Assembly (NCBI RefSeq): GCF_021654135.1
Contig: NZ_JAKGSD010000022.1
Span: 25,298-89,297, forward strand
Direction: 5' to 3'
Origin: Amycolatopsis tucumanensis
Lineage (GTDB): Bacteria > Actinomycetota > Actinomycetes > Mycobacteriales > Pseudonocardiaceae
DNA: 64,000 bases
In this document: positions 7,975-15,533 of the stretch, piece by piece
Position numbering within the stretch: the first letter of the stretch is position 1
Layout of the letters: every line of letters starts with the position of its first letter
Translations under genes and position numbers: made by a program
Notes under the pieces: model-generated
Told to the model about the DNA's origin: nothing
The model's input: only the letters and a program-made list of their open reading frames with translations
The model's database searches: none

Positions 7975-8212
7975 TTGTTGTGACCCCCGTGGAACGGGCC
8001 ACTCCGAGCTGTTCAGCGATCCGCGCCGGCGGCCACCCCGCCTGACAACGCTGCACGATCAACTGCCGGGCATACACCGTGGTCCGTGCGTTAGCGTGAC
8101 CCATCGAGGACCTCCAGGGCTGGTAGTGGATGCGTCGCAGCACCCACTCCGCCCGGAGGCCCTCCCCACAATCAACCCGACACGCCGTCCACGACCTCAC
8201 CAGTCACAACAG
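7975..8212. mobile_element. Internally deleted IS481-type element with both ends
   Basis: The ends TTGTTGTGAC (7975-7984) and GTCACAACAG (8203-8212) are inverted repeats with one mismatch. They are flanked by CTAG direct repeats (7971-7974 and 8213-8216), the duplicated target known for IS481. Only the first 39 codons of the transposase remain, so the 238-bp element is non-autonomous. It sits exactly between two convergent genes. Confidence 0.85.
7988..8104 (-). pseudogene. IS481-family transposase, N-terminal fragment
   Basis: From ATG 8104 the reading frame gives MGHANARTTVYARQLIVQRC and continues into AGWPPARIAEQLGVARST. This is the N-terminal helix-turn-helix of IS481-type transposases, which normally begins with an MGHANA/MSHANA-like motif. 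The DDE catalytic domain is entirely missing, because the sequence jumps to the left terminal repeat. It is non-functional. Confidence 0.8.
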
Positions 8213-8857
8213 CTAGGGGCGGCCGAGGTAGGTGAGGACCGCGCGGACCCGGCGGTGCTCCTCCGCGCTGGCCTCCAGCCCGAGCTTGGCGAAGATGTTG
8301 CCGATGTGCTTCTCCACGGCGCCGTGCGAGACGACCAGCGACGCGGCGATCGCGGAGTTGGACAGGCCCTGCGCCATCAGCCCGAGCACCTCGGACTCCC
8401 GCGCCGTCAGCGCGTCCAGCGGGTTCTTCCGTCCACGGGCCATGACCTGCGCGATCACCTCCGGATCGATGGCCGTGCCGCCCCGTGCGACACGGCGGAC
8501 CGCGTCGAGGAAGTCGGCCACGTCGGCCACGCGTTCCTTCAGCAGGTAGCCGACGCCGCCTGCCCCGCCGGACAGCAGCTCGACCGCGTAGCTCTCCTCG
8601 ACGTACTGCGAAAGCACCAGCACCGGCAGGCCCGGCACCGCCTCGCGCGCCGCCAGCGCGGCGCGCAAGCCCTCGTCGGTGAACGTCGGCGGCATCCGGA
8701 CGTCGACGATCGCCAGGTCCGGCCGGTGCTCGGTGACCGCGCCGACCAGCTCGTCGCCGCGGTCGACCGCGGCGACCGTCTCGATTCCCTCGTCGGCGAG
8801 CAACCGCTCGACCCCGGCACGCAGCAGGACCGCGTCCTCGGCGATCACCACACGCAT
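8213..8857 (-). CDS. NarL/LuxR-family response regulator
   Basis: The 214-residue protein has a receiver domain (MRVVIAEDAVLLRAGVERLL, phospho-acceptor Asp in LAIVDVRMP, about residue 53) and a C-terminal LuxR helix-turn-helix (LTARESEVLGLMAQGLSNSAIAASLVVSHGAVEKHIGNIF). It is the partner of the kinase at 8911-10053, downstream in the same operon. Its stop codon TAG lies in the right CTAG target duplication of the IS481-type remnant. Confidence 0.92.
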   Translation of the reverse strand: MRVVIAEDAVLLRAGVERLLADEGIETVAAVDRGDELVGAVTEHRPDLAIVDVRMPPTFTDEGLRAALAAREAVPGLPVLVLSQYVEESYAVELLSGGAGGVGYLLKERVADVADFLDAVRRVARGGTAIDPEVIAQVMARGRKNPLDALTARESEVLGLMAQGLSNSAIAASLVVSHGAVEKHIGNIFAKLGLEASAEEHRRVRAVLTYLGRP

Positions 8858-8871
8858 TCCGCCAACCCCCA

Positions 8872-8906
8872 GTTCGTGAGTGAATTCGCCCTATTCACTC
8901 ACGAAC
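8872..8906. repeat. Perfect 14-bp inverted repeat inside the two-component operon
   Basis: GTTCGTGAGTGAAT (8872-8885) and ATTCACTCACGAAC (8893-8906) are perfect complements around a 7-nt loop. The hairpin lies in the 53-nt gap between the kinase stop and the response-regulator start. It could be a partial terminator, RNA-processing site or dispersed repeat; no T-run follows on the transcribed strand. Confidence 0.9.
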
Positions 8907-8910
8907 CGGG

Positions 8911-10053
8911 TCACCAGGTACACGGCAGGTCGGCTCGCACCACCGTCGGCCCACCCTCGGGGCTCACCACCGTCATCACGCCGTCGATGGTGGCGGCCCG
9001 GTCGGCCAGCCCGGCCAGCCCGCCGCCGGGGCGCACCTCCGCGCCGCCGTGCCCGTTGTCGGTGATCTCGATGATCACCTTGTCGTTCGTGCGCCAGGCC
9101 TTGACCTGCGCTTCCGTCGCGCCGGAATGCTTGGCGACGTTGGTGAGCGTCTCCCCGGCGATGAAGTACGCGGTGGTCTCCACCGCGGCCGGCGGGCGCG
9201 GCTCGATGTCGACCGAGACCTCCACCGGGATCGGCGTCTTGGCCGCCAGCGCGGACAACGCCGCGTCGAGGCCGCGGTCGCCGAGCACCGCCGGGTAGAT
9301 GCCGCGGGCGAGGTCCCGCAGCTCCGACACCGCGAGCTTGGCGTCGGTGTGCGCCTCCTCGATCAGCGCGCGGACCGCGTCCGGTTCCTTGTCCAGCTTG
9401 TTCTTGACCCGGCCCAGGTTCAATGCGACCGCGACCAGCCGCTGCTGCGCACCGTCGTGCAGGTCCCGCTCGATCCGGCGGCGCTCGGCCTCGGCGGCGT
9501 CCACCCCGCGCGCCCGCGAGGCCTGCAGCTGCTGCGCCTTCACGCGCAGCCGTTCCGCGCGGTTCGGTCCCAGCAGCGCGATGGCCAGCGAACCGTGCAC
9601 CCAGCCGATCCACGGCGCGACCCAGATCGCCATCGGCACCAGCACGATCGACGCGAGGCCGACCGCGAACTCGACCACGCTCAGCGGGAACGCGATCAGC
9701 AGGTAGGCGAGGTCCCGCCACGTCGTGCTGTCCACCAGGCGCATCCGCCACCGGCGCAGCACCCCGCCCTCGACCGGCGCGCGGTCGGCGGGCGGCAGGG
9801 GAGTGCCCAGCATCCGGCGCACCCAGCGGCGCTCCAGGTCACCGAAACCACGCACCATGCTCGTGGTCCACAAGAGGATCGGGATGCCGACCCAGATCAC
9901 CGTCGTCGCGATCCCCACCAGGCTGAGCGTCACGACCAGCACGAACTGGACCAGGCGCAACGCGAAGGAGGAGATCATGTACGCGATCGACTTGGCGGCC
10001 CCCGGACGCGGCTGCTCGATCGGCCCGTGCTCACCGGCCACGACGCTCATCAT
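8911..10053 (-). CDS. Sensor histidine kinase (HisKA_3/NarX-like)
   Basis: The 380-residue membrane kinase has about four N-terminal membrane helices (for example LRLVQFVLVVTLSLVGIATTV), a PF13796-like sensor region, and then the DHp motif AERRRIERDLHDGAQQRLVA, with phospho-acceptor His near residue 207. The ATPase domain follows with an N-box (GETLTNVAKHSGATEA) and G-box (TDNGHGGAEVRPGGGLAGLADR). The start ATG 10053 overlaps the stop of the upstream membrane gene (ATGA). It phosphorylates the regulator at 8213-8857 by inference from operon structure. Confidence 0.92.
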   Translation of the reverse strand: MMSVVAGEHGPIEQPRPGAAKSIAYMISSFALRLVQFVLVVTLSLVGIATTVIWVGIPILLWTTSMVRGFGDLERRWVRRMLGTPLPPADRAPVEGGVLRRWRMRLVDSTTWRDLAYLLIAFPLSVVEFAVGLASIVLVPMAIWVAPWIGWVHGSLAIALLGPNRAERLRVKAQQLQASRARGVDAAEAERRRIERDLHDGAQQRLVAVALNLGRVKNKLDKEPDAVRALIEEAHTDAKLAVSELRDLARGIYPAVLGDRGLDAALSALAAKTPIPVEVSVDIEPRPPAAVETTAYFIAGETLTNVAKHSGATEAQVKAWRTNDKVIIEITDNGHGGAEVRPGGGLAGLADRAATIDGVMTVVSPEGGPTVVRADLPCTW

Positions 10054-10733
10054 GCCACCGCACCAGGGCGCTCGGTGTCCGATTCGACGAGCCTGCGGGC
10101 CCGCGGCCCCGGACCGAGCATGGCCCGGGCGAACAGCGCGTGAGCCGTGCCCATGCCGCGGGTCAGCGCGATCGCGCACGCCAGGACGATCAACCCCAGC
10201 GCGGCCCACGGCAGCGCGTCGACCGGCGAATCCACCACTATCCAGCGCTCGTCGAAGGCCGGGAAGAAGTAGGCGCCACCAGGCAGGTAGGTGCAGTAGA
10301 ACGGCAACGTCGTCGCCGCGAGCCCGACCGACCAGAAGGCGACCACGGTCGTGAACTCGGCGATCCCGAGCGGCAGCAGCAGCACCAGGTAGAGGACGTC
10401 CCGCCAGGTCGCGCCGTCGGTCAGCCGCGCACGCCAGCGAGCCTTCAGTCCGAACTCCGGCAGCGGCTTGTACGGCGTCACGATGTAGGCGCCCAGCATC
10501 CGGTACACCCTGGCGCGCTCGAACCGGCCGGCCGCGCGGGCGATCAACACCCCGGCGGCCAGCACCGGCAGCCCCACCCACACGATCGCGGTGCCCAGGC
10601 CGACCGTGAACAACGTCACCATCAACGCGAATCCGGCCACACCCAGCGGCAGGTTGCACAGCAGGTACCCCAGCGCGCCGAGCACCGGAGGGCGCGGCCG
10701 CGTGCCGTCCAGCGCGGAATACGTCGGCCCCAT
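10050..10733 (-). CDS. Membrane protein with sensor-type (PF13796-like) domain
   Basis: The 227-residue protein has membrane segments around LGYLLCNLPLGVAGFALMVT, TAIVWVGLPVLAAGVL, DVLYLVLLLPLGIAEFTTVV and PWAALGLIVLACAIAL. It repeats the layout of the sensor half of the neighbouring kinase (WRDxxYLxxxxPLxxxEF) but lacks catalytic domains. It is likely an accessory sensor made with the kinase (4-nt overlap). AGAGAGG 8 nt before ATG 10733 is a good ribosome site, so longer upstream starts are not needed. Confidence 0.8.
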   Translation of the reverse strand: MGPTYSALDGTRPRPPVLGALGYLLCNLPLGVAGFALMVTLFTVGLGTAIVWVGLPVLAAGVLIARAAGRFERARVYRMLGAYIVTPYKPLPEFGLKARWRARLTDGATWRDVLYLVLLLPLGIAEFTTVVAFWSVGLAATTLPFYCTYLPGGAYFFPAFDERWIVVDSPVDALPWAALGLIVLACAIALTRGMGTAHALFARAMLGPGPRARRLVESDTERPGAVA

Positions 10734-10888
10734 GATCCGTTCCTCTCTCTGCAACACGGGACCAGCATCGCGAGGTTCCCGCTGGTGAGCCATGGGGCGC
10801 GCGGGCGTCACCGGGGTAGGGACAACCCCACCGGTGCGGAACAAACCCGGTTGCCGGGGGCGTTATGCTGGTAACGGAACACCATCAA

Positions 10889-11258
10889 GGGGGTGAACGG
10901 TTTCGACTCTGGACGTTGAGTCAAGGGAAGCGTGCCGGTGCAGGCGAGAGACCACCGTTAAGCGTCGTCGTAACCAAATAAGCGCCAAGACTAATAGTCA
11001 GCGCGACTTCGCCCTCGCTGCCTGAGCGAGTGCGAGTCTGTCGGCCCGGGAGCGCCTCCGTCCCGGTAGCCGGCATCAGCTAGGAGGCTCACCTTCCGGA
11101 CCCGGCCGCGGGGACCGGAAGGGAAAACCACAGCGGCTGGGCCCGTCACACCGGCTTGTTCGCGTGACCGGTGGGGCCGAGTAGAGGCACAGCGAACTGC
11201 GCACGGAGAAGCCTAGGCAAGGCGCCAGAGGACCCGGGTTCAATTCCCGGCACCTCCA
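10889..11258 (+). ncRNA. ssrA: Transfer-messenger RNA (tmRNA)
   Basis: The 5' end GGGGGTGAACGGTTTCGAC and the 3' TTCAATTCCCGGCACCTCCA form the tRNA-Ala-like acceptor, with a G3-U70 wobble for alanylation. The tag reading frame is at 10984-11025: resume codon GCC and peptide AKTNSQRDFALAA, ending in the proteolysis signal ALAA before TGA. It acts with SmpB (4018-4494) to rescue stalled ribosomes. CCA is only partly encoded (CAC T). An upstream TATGCT (10864-10869) is a candidate -10 box for a precursor trimmed by RNase P. Confidence 0.97.
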
Positions 11259-11265
11259 CTCGGCC

Positions 11266-11320
11266 GAAGGCCGAGGTCTGCTCGCGGAGAACGCTCGCAG
11301 GCCTCGGCCTTCGTCGTTTT
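11266..11320 (+). terminator. Terminator of ssrA
   Basis: GAAGGCCGAGG (11266-11276) pairs with CCTCGGCCTTC (11302-11312) and is followed by GTCGTTTTCT. A long-stem intrinsic terminator lies just after tmRNA. Confidence 0.85.
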
Positions 11321-11323
11321 CTC

Positions 11324-11380
11324 TGGGGGTCGAACCCCCAGGCCCCCGCCAGGAGGGCTTCGCCCCCTGGACCCCCATCT
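11324..11380. repeat. GC-rich palindromic repeat downstream of a stable RNA gene (copy B)
   Basis: TGGGGGTCGAACCCCCA followed by GGCCCCCGCCAGGAGGGC and CCCCCTGGACCCCC closely matches the block at 141-190 after tRNA-fMet copy 1. From here to 11529 no gene is convincing; the stretch holds a short duplicated phrase (GGGCGCTTCGCT, twice around 11422-11460). Confidence 0.7.
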
Positions 11381-11529
11381 GCCGTGGTTGCGTCGCGTGG
11401 GTGAGTTCCGGTGGTGGTTGGGGCGCTTCGCTGCTGGCTTCGCCAGGGGCGCTTCGCTGTGGGTGCGTTGGGCGTTCCGAAATTGGGATTGGGTCTGGTG
11501 AGAAGCGTCGCCTGTTGAGGCGCGCGGTG

Positions 11530-12300
11530 TCAGGTGGGTGGGGGTTTGCCGCCTACCTGGCGCGTCAGTGCGGCTGCTGTCGCGGCGGCTTCCTGGGCCA
11601 GGTCGGGCCAGGTTCGCGTGCACCCGGTTTCACAGACGTGCCGGAACGTCACCGCCACGGACGCCAGCGGGCGCCCGTTGTGGTCGAACACCGCGTGCGC
11701 CACCGAGGCGAAATCGGCCGTCACCTGGCCGTCCTCCACCGCCCAGCCGCGTGACCGCACCGCGGCCAGCGCCTGCCGCAGTTCGGCGGGCGACGTCGGG
11801 CCCCGGCCGGTCCGCGTGACGAACGAGCGCGGGTACAGCGCCCGGACGTGCGCGTGCGGCAGGTGAGCCAGCAACACCAGGCCGCTCGCCGGCAGGTGCG
11901 CCGGCAACCGGACACCCACATCGGTCACCAGCGTCTCCGGCGCGGACGGCCTTTCCTTCACCAGGTACAGCAGCTCGTTCCCGTGCAGCACCCCCAGCTG
12001 CGCGGTGTGCCCCACCCGATCGGCCAGTTTCCGCAACAACGGCGCCGCCAGCCGCTCCAGCGGGTCGTGCCGCAGGTACGCCGAACCCAGCTCGAACGCG
12101 GCGATCCCCAGCCCGTACCGGCGCTCGGCCGCCAGGTGCACCACGAAACCCGCGGCCTCCAGCTCCGCCAGCAGGTGGTACGTCGTCGACCGCGGCAGGT
12201 CCAGCTCCCGCGCGATCGCGGCGGCCGAGATCGGCCCCGGCCGCGCCGCCAGGACCCGCAACACCGCCAGACCACGGCGCAGAGCGGGGACATCCGTCAT
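11530..12300 (-). CDS. IclR-family regulator, probable repressor of the hut operon
   Basis: The 256-residue protein has an N-terminal winged helix (RGLAVLRVLAARPGPISAAAIARELDLPRSTTYHLLAELEAAGFV) and a C-terminal effector-binding GAF-like domain (GHTAQLGVLHGNELLYLVKE; SVAHAVFDHNGRPLASVAVTF). It is divergent from hutH with 72 nt between the starts, and the gap holds a perfect palindrome. By position it should control histidine degradation and respond to a pathway intermediate such as urocanate; the effector is inferred. Confidence 0.87.
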   Translation of the reverse strand: MTDVPALRRGLAVLRVLAARPGPISAAAIARELDLPRSTTYHLLAELEAAGFVVHLAAERRYGLGIAAFELGSAYLRHDPLERLAAPLLRKLADRVGHTAQLGVLHGNELLYLVKERPSAPETLVTDVGVRLPAHLPASGLVLLAHLPHAHVRALYPRSFVTRTGRGPTSPAELRQALAAVRSRGWAVEDGQVTADFASVAHAVFDHNGRPLASVAVTFRHVCETGCTRTWPDLAQEAAATAAALTRQVGGKPPPT

Positions 12301-12302
12301 CT

Positions 12303-12318
12303 GTCTGGGATACCAGAC
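12303..12318. promoter_or_regulatory. Palindromic operator between iclR-type gene and hutH
   Basis: GTCTGG-GATA-CCAGAC is a perfect 6-4-6 inverted repeat located 3 nt upstream of the regulator start, the expected place for autoregulation and divergent control of hutH. Confidence 0.75.
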
Positions 12319-12372
12319 ACAACCACCCCGCGGGGACCACCGGCCACCCCCGCGGCGGAGTGCAATGACGGC

Positions 12373-13884
12373 ATGAGCACAGTGCGGTTGGACTCCGGAC
12401 CACTCGACCGGCAGCAGGTCGTCGCCGTCGCGCGGCACGGCGCCAAGGTCGAGCTCACCGACGAGGTCCGCAAGACCCTCGGCGAGACCCGCCGCCACAT
12501 CGACGCCCTCGCCGACGCCGACCAGCCGACCTACGGCATCTCCACCGGCTTCGGCGCGCTCGCGATCCGGCACATCCCGCCCGACCGCCGCACCGCCCTG
12601 CAACGCTCCCTGATCCGCTCGCACGCCGCCGGCACCGGCCCCGCCGTCGAGGCGGAGGTCGTGCGCGCCCTCATGCTGCTGCGCCTGCGCACCCTCGCCT
12701 CCGGGCACACCGGCGTCCGCCCGGCGACCGCGGACGCGCTGGCCGCGATGCTCAACGCCGGCATCGTCCCGGTCGTCCACGAGTACGGCTCGCTCGGCTG
12801 CTCGGGCGACCTCGCGCCGCTCGCGGCCGTCGCACTGGCGATGATGGGCGAGGGCGAGGTGCTCGACGGCCGTCCCGCCGCGCAGGCCCTCGCCGAGGCC
12901 GGGATCGCGCCCGTGACCCTCGCCGAGAAGGAGGGACTGGCCCTCACCAACGGCACCGACGGGATGCTCGGCATGCTCGTCCTCGCCCTGGACGACCTGA
13001 ACCGCCTGCTCGACACCTCCGACCTCACGGCCGCGATGAGCGTCGAGGCACTCCTCGGCACCGACCGGGCGTTCGCGGCCGACCTGCAGGAGCTGCGCCC
13101 GCACCCCGGGCAGGCCCGCTCCGCGCGCCGGATGTTCGCCGCGCTCGCGGATTCGGAGATCGTCGCCAGCCATCGCGGACCGGAGTGCACCCGCGTGCAG
13201 GACGCCTACTCGCTGCGCTGCGCGCCCCAGGTCCACGGAGCGGCCAGGGACACCGTCGCGCACGCCGAACTGGTCGCCGACCGGGAACTCGCCGCCGCCA
13301 TCGACAACCCGGTCGTCCTCGCCGACGGCCGGGTCGAGTCGAACGGCAACTTCCACGGCGCGCCGCTGGCCTACGTGCTGGACTTCCTCGCCATCCCGCT
13401 CGCCGACGTCGCGAGCATCGCCGAGCGCCGCACCGACCGGATGCTCGACGTGTCGCGCTCGCACGGTCTGCCCGCGTTCCTCGCCGACGACCCGGGTGTC
13501 GACTCCGGCCACATGATCGCCCAGTACACGCAGGCCGCGATCGTGAGCGAGCTGAAGCGGCTGGCCGTCCCGGCGTCGGTCGATTCGATCCCCAGCAGCG
13601 CCATGCAGGAGGACCACGTCTCGATGGGCTGGTCAGCGGCGCGGAAACTGCGCCGCGCGGTCGACGGGCTGACCTCGGTGCTGGCGATCGAACTGCTGAC
13701 CGCCGCCCGCGCGCTCGACTTCCGCGCGCCCCTGCGCCCCGCGCCGGTCACCGCCGCGGTGCGCGACCTGCTCCGGGAACGCGTCGCCCCGCCGGGACCG
13801 GACCGCCACCTCGCCCCGGAAATCGCGGCAGCCGAGGAACTCGTCCGTTCGGGAGCCGCCCTCACCGCACTGGAGGAAGCATGA
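12373..13884 (+). CDS. hutH: Histidine ammonia-lyase
   Basis: The 503-residue enzyme converts L-histidine to trans-urocanate and ammonia. The active-site loop that forms the MIO electrophile reads GSLGCSGDLAPLA (about residues 137-149), that is Cys-Ser-Gly instead of the common Ala-Ser-Gly. The MIO group can still form from this triad, and Cys at this place is known in actinobacterial enzymes. Other family motifs are YGISTGFG, NGTDGMLGM, QDAYSLRCAPQVHGAARD and SMQEDHVSMG-like (AMQEDHVSMGW). Its stop overlaps the hutU start (ATGA). Confidence 0.96.
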   Translation: MSTVRLDSGPLDRQQVVAVARHGAKVELTDEVRKTLGETRRHIDALADADQPTYGISTGFGALAIRHIPPDRRTALQRSLIRSHAAGTGPAVEAEVVRALMLLRLRTLASGHTGVRPATADALAAMLNAGIVPVVHEYGSLGCSGDLAPLAAVALAMMGEGEVLDGRPAAQALAEAGIAPVTLAEKEGLALTNGTDGMLGMLVLALDDLNRLLDTSDLTAAMSVEALLGTDRAFAADLQELRPHPGQARSARRMFAALADSEIVASHRGPECTRVQDAYSLRCAPQVHGAARDTVAHAELVADRELAAAIDNPVVLADGRVESNGNFHGAPLAYVLDFLAIPLADVASIAERRTDRMLDVSRSHGLPAFLADDPGVDSGHMIAQYTQAAIVSELKRLAVPASVDSIPSSAMQEDHVSMGWSAARKLRRAVDGLTSVLAIELLTAARALDFRAPLRPAPVTAAVRDLLRERVAPPGPDRHLAPEIAAAEELVRSGAALTALEEA

Positions 13885-15533
13885 GCCGCACCGTCCGGGC
13901 CGCCCGCGGAACCACGCGGACGGCCAAGAACTGGCAGACCGAAGCCGCGCTGCGGATGCTGCACAACAACCTCGACCCCGAGGTCGCCGAGCGCCCGCAG
14001 GACCTGGTCGTCTACGGCGGCACCGGCAAGGCCGCCCGCGACTGGGCGAGCTTCGACGCGATCACCCGCTGCCTCACCGGGCTCGAGCAGGACGAGACCC
14101 TGCTGGTGCAGTCCGGCAAGCCGGTGGGCGTGTTCCGCACGCACGAGTGGGCCCCTCGCGTGCTGATCGCGAACTCGAACCTGGTCGGGGACTGGGCGAC
14201 CTGGCCCGAGTTCCGGCGGCTGGAGAAGCTCGGCCTGACGATGTACGGGCAGATGACCGCCGGGTCCTGGATCTACATCGGCACGCAGGGCATCCTGCAG
14301 GGCACCTACGAAACGTTCGCCGCCGTGGCGGAGAAACGGTTCGGCGGCACGCTGCGCGGCACGCTCACCGTGACCGCCGGGCTGGGCGGCATGGGCGGCG
14401 CGCAACCGCTCGCGATCACCATGAACGGTGGCGCCGCGCTGGTCGTCGAATGCGACGCGGCCCGAGCCCGCCGCCGCCTGGAGACCCGGTACCTCGACGA
14501 GCTCGCGTCCGATGTGGACGACGCGGTGCGCCGGGTCACCGAGGCGAAGAAGGCCGGCGAGGCCGTGTCGGTCGGCGTGATCGGCAACGCCGCCGAGGTG
14601 CTGCCCGAGCTGCTGCGCCGCGGGCTCGAGGCGGACATCGTGACCGACCAGACCTCCGCGCACGACCCCCTCGCCTACCTGCCGAGGGGCGTCGACGTCG
14701 CCGACTGGCACGACTACGCGTCCGCGAAGCCCGACGAGTTCACCGACCGCTCCCGCGAGTCGATGGCCGAGCACGTGGGCGCGATGCTCGGTTTCCTGGA
14801 CGCCGGTGCTGAAGTGTTCGACTACGGCAACTCCTTACGTGGTGAGGCGAAACTCGGCGGTTGCGAGCGGGCCTTCGACTACCCGGGTTTCGTGCCCGCC
14901 TACATCCGTCCGTTGTTCTGTGAGGGCAAGGGACCGTTCCGCTGGGCCGCGCTCTCCGGCGACCCGGCCGACATCGCCGCGACCGACCGCGCCGTCCTCG
15001 ACCTGTTCGGGGACAACGAGACCCTCACGCGGTGGATCCGGCTGGCCGGGGAACGCGTGGCGTACCAAGGGCTTCCGTCGCGCATCTGCTGGCTCGGCTA
15101 CGGCGAACGGCACCTCGCCGGGCTGCGGTTCAACGAGATGGTGGCCTCCGGTGAGCTGAGCGCGCCGGTGGTGATCGGCCGCGACCACCTCGACGCCGGC
15201 AGCGTGGCCTCCCCGTACCGCGAGACCGAGGCGATGGCCGACGGCTCGGACGCCATCGCCGACTGGCCACTGCTCAACGCGTTGGTCAACACCGCCTCCG
15301 GCGCCAGCTGGGTGTCGTTGCACCACGGCGGGGGCGTCGGCATGGGCCGTTCGATCCACGCGGGGCAGGTGTGCGTGGCCGACGGCACTTCGCTGGCCGC
15401 GCAGAAGATCGAACGGGTGCTGACCAACGACCCCGGCATGGGTGTGATCCGGCATGTCGACGCCGGGTACGAGAGGGCGGCCGAGGTGGCGCGGGACCGT
15501 GGCGTGCGCGTGCCGATGCGGGAGGAGGCGTGA
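13881..15533 (+). CDS. hutU: Urocanate hydratase
   Basis: The 550-residue NAD+-dependent enzyme converts urocanate to 4-imidazolone-5-propanoate. Family signatures visible are the N-terminal LRMLHNNLDPEVAE and VVYGGTGKAARDW, the NAD-binding region TAGLGGMGGAQPLA, FDYGNSLRGEA, the active-site Cys segment FVPAYIRPLFCEGKGPFRWAALSG (Cys near residue 352) and the late SLHHGGGVGMGRSIHAGQV. Full length, and translationally coupled to both neighbours by 4-nt overlaps. Confidence 0.97.
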   Translation: MSRTVRAARGTTRTAKNWQTEAALRMLHNNLDPEVAERPQDLVVYGGTGKAARDWASFDAITRCLTGLEQDETLLVQSGKPVGVFRTHEWAPRVLIANSNLVGDWATWPEFRRLEKLGLTMYGQMTAGSWIYIGTQGILQGTYETFAAVAEKRFGGTLRGTLTVTAGLGGMGGAQPLAITMNGGAALVVECDAARARRRLETRYLDELASDVDDAVRRVTEAKKAGEAVSVGVIGNAAEVLPELLRRGLEADIVTDQTSAHDPLAYLPRGVDVADWHDYASAKPDEFTDRSRESMAEHVGAMLGFLDAGAEVFDYGNSLRGEAKLGGCERAFDYPGFVPAYIRPLFCEGKGPFRWAALSGDPADIAATDRAVLDLFGDNETLTRWIRLAGERVAYQGLPSRICWLGYGERHLAGLRFNEMVASGELSAPVVIGRDHLDAGSVASPYRETEAMADGSDAIADWPLLNALVNTASGASWVSLHHGGGVGMGRSIHAGQVCVADGTSLAAQKIERVLTNDPGMGVIRHVDAGYERAAEVARDRGVRVPMREEA

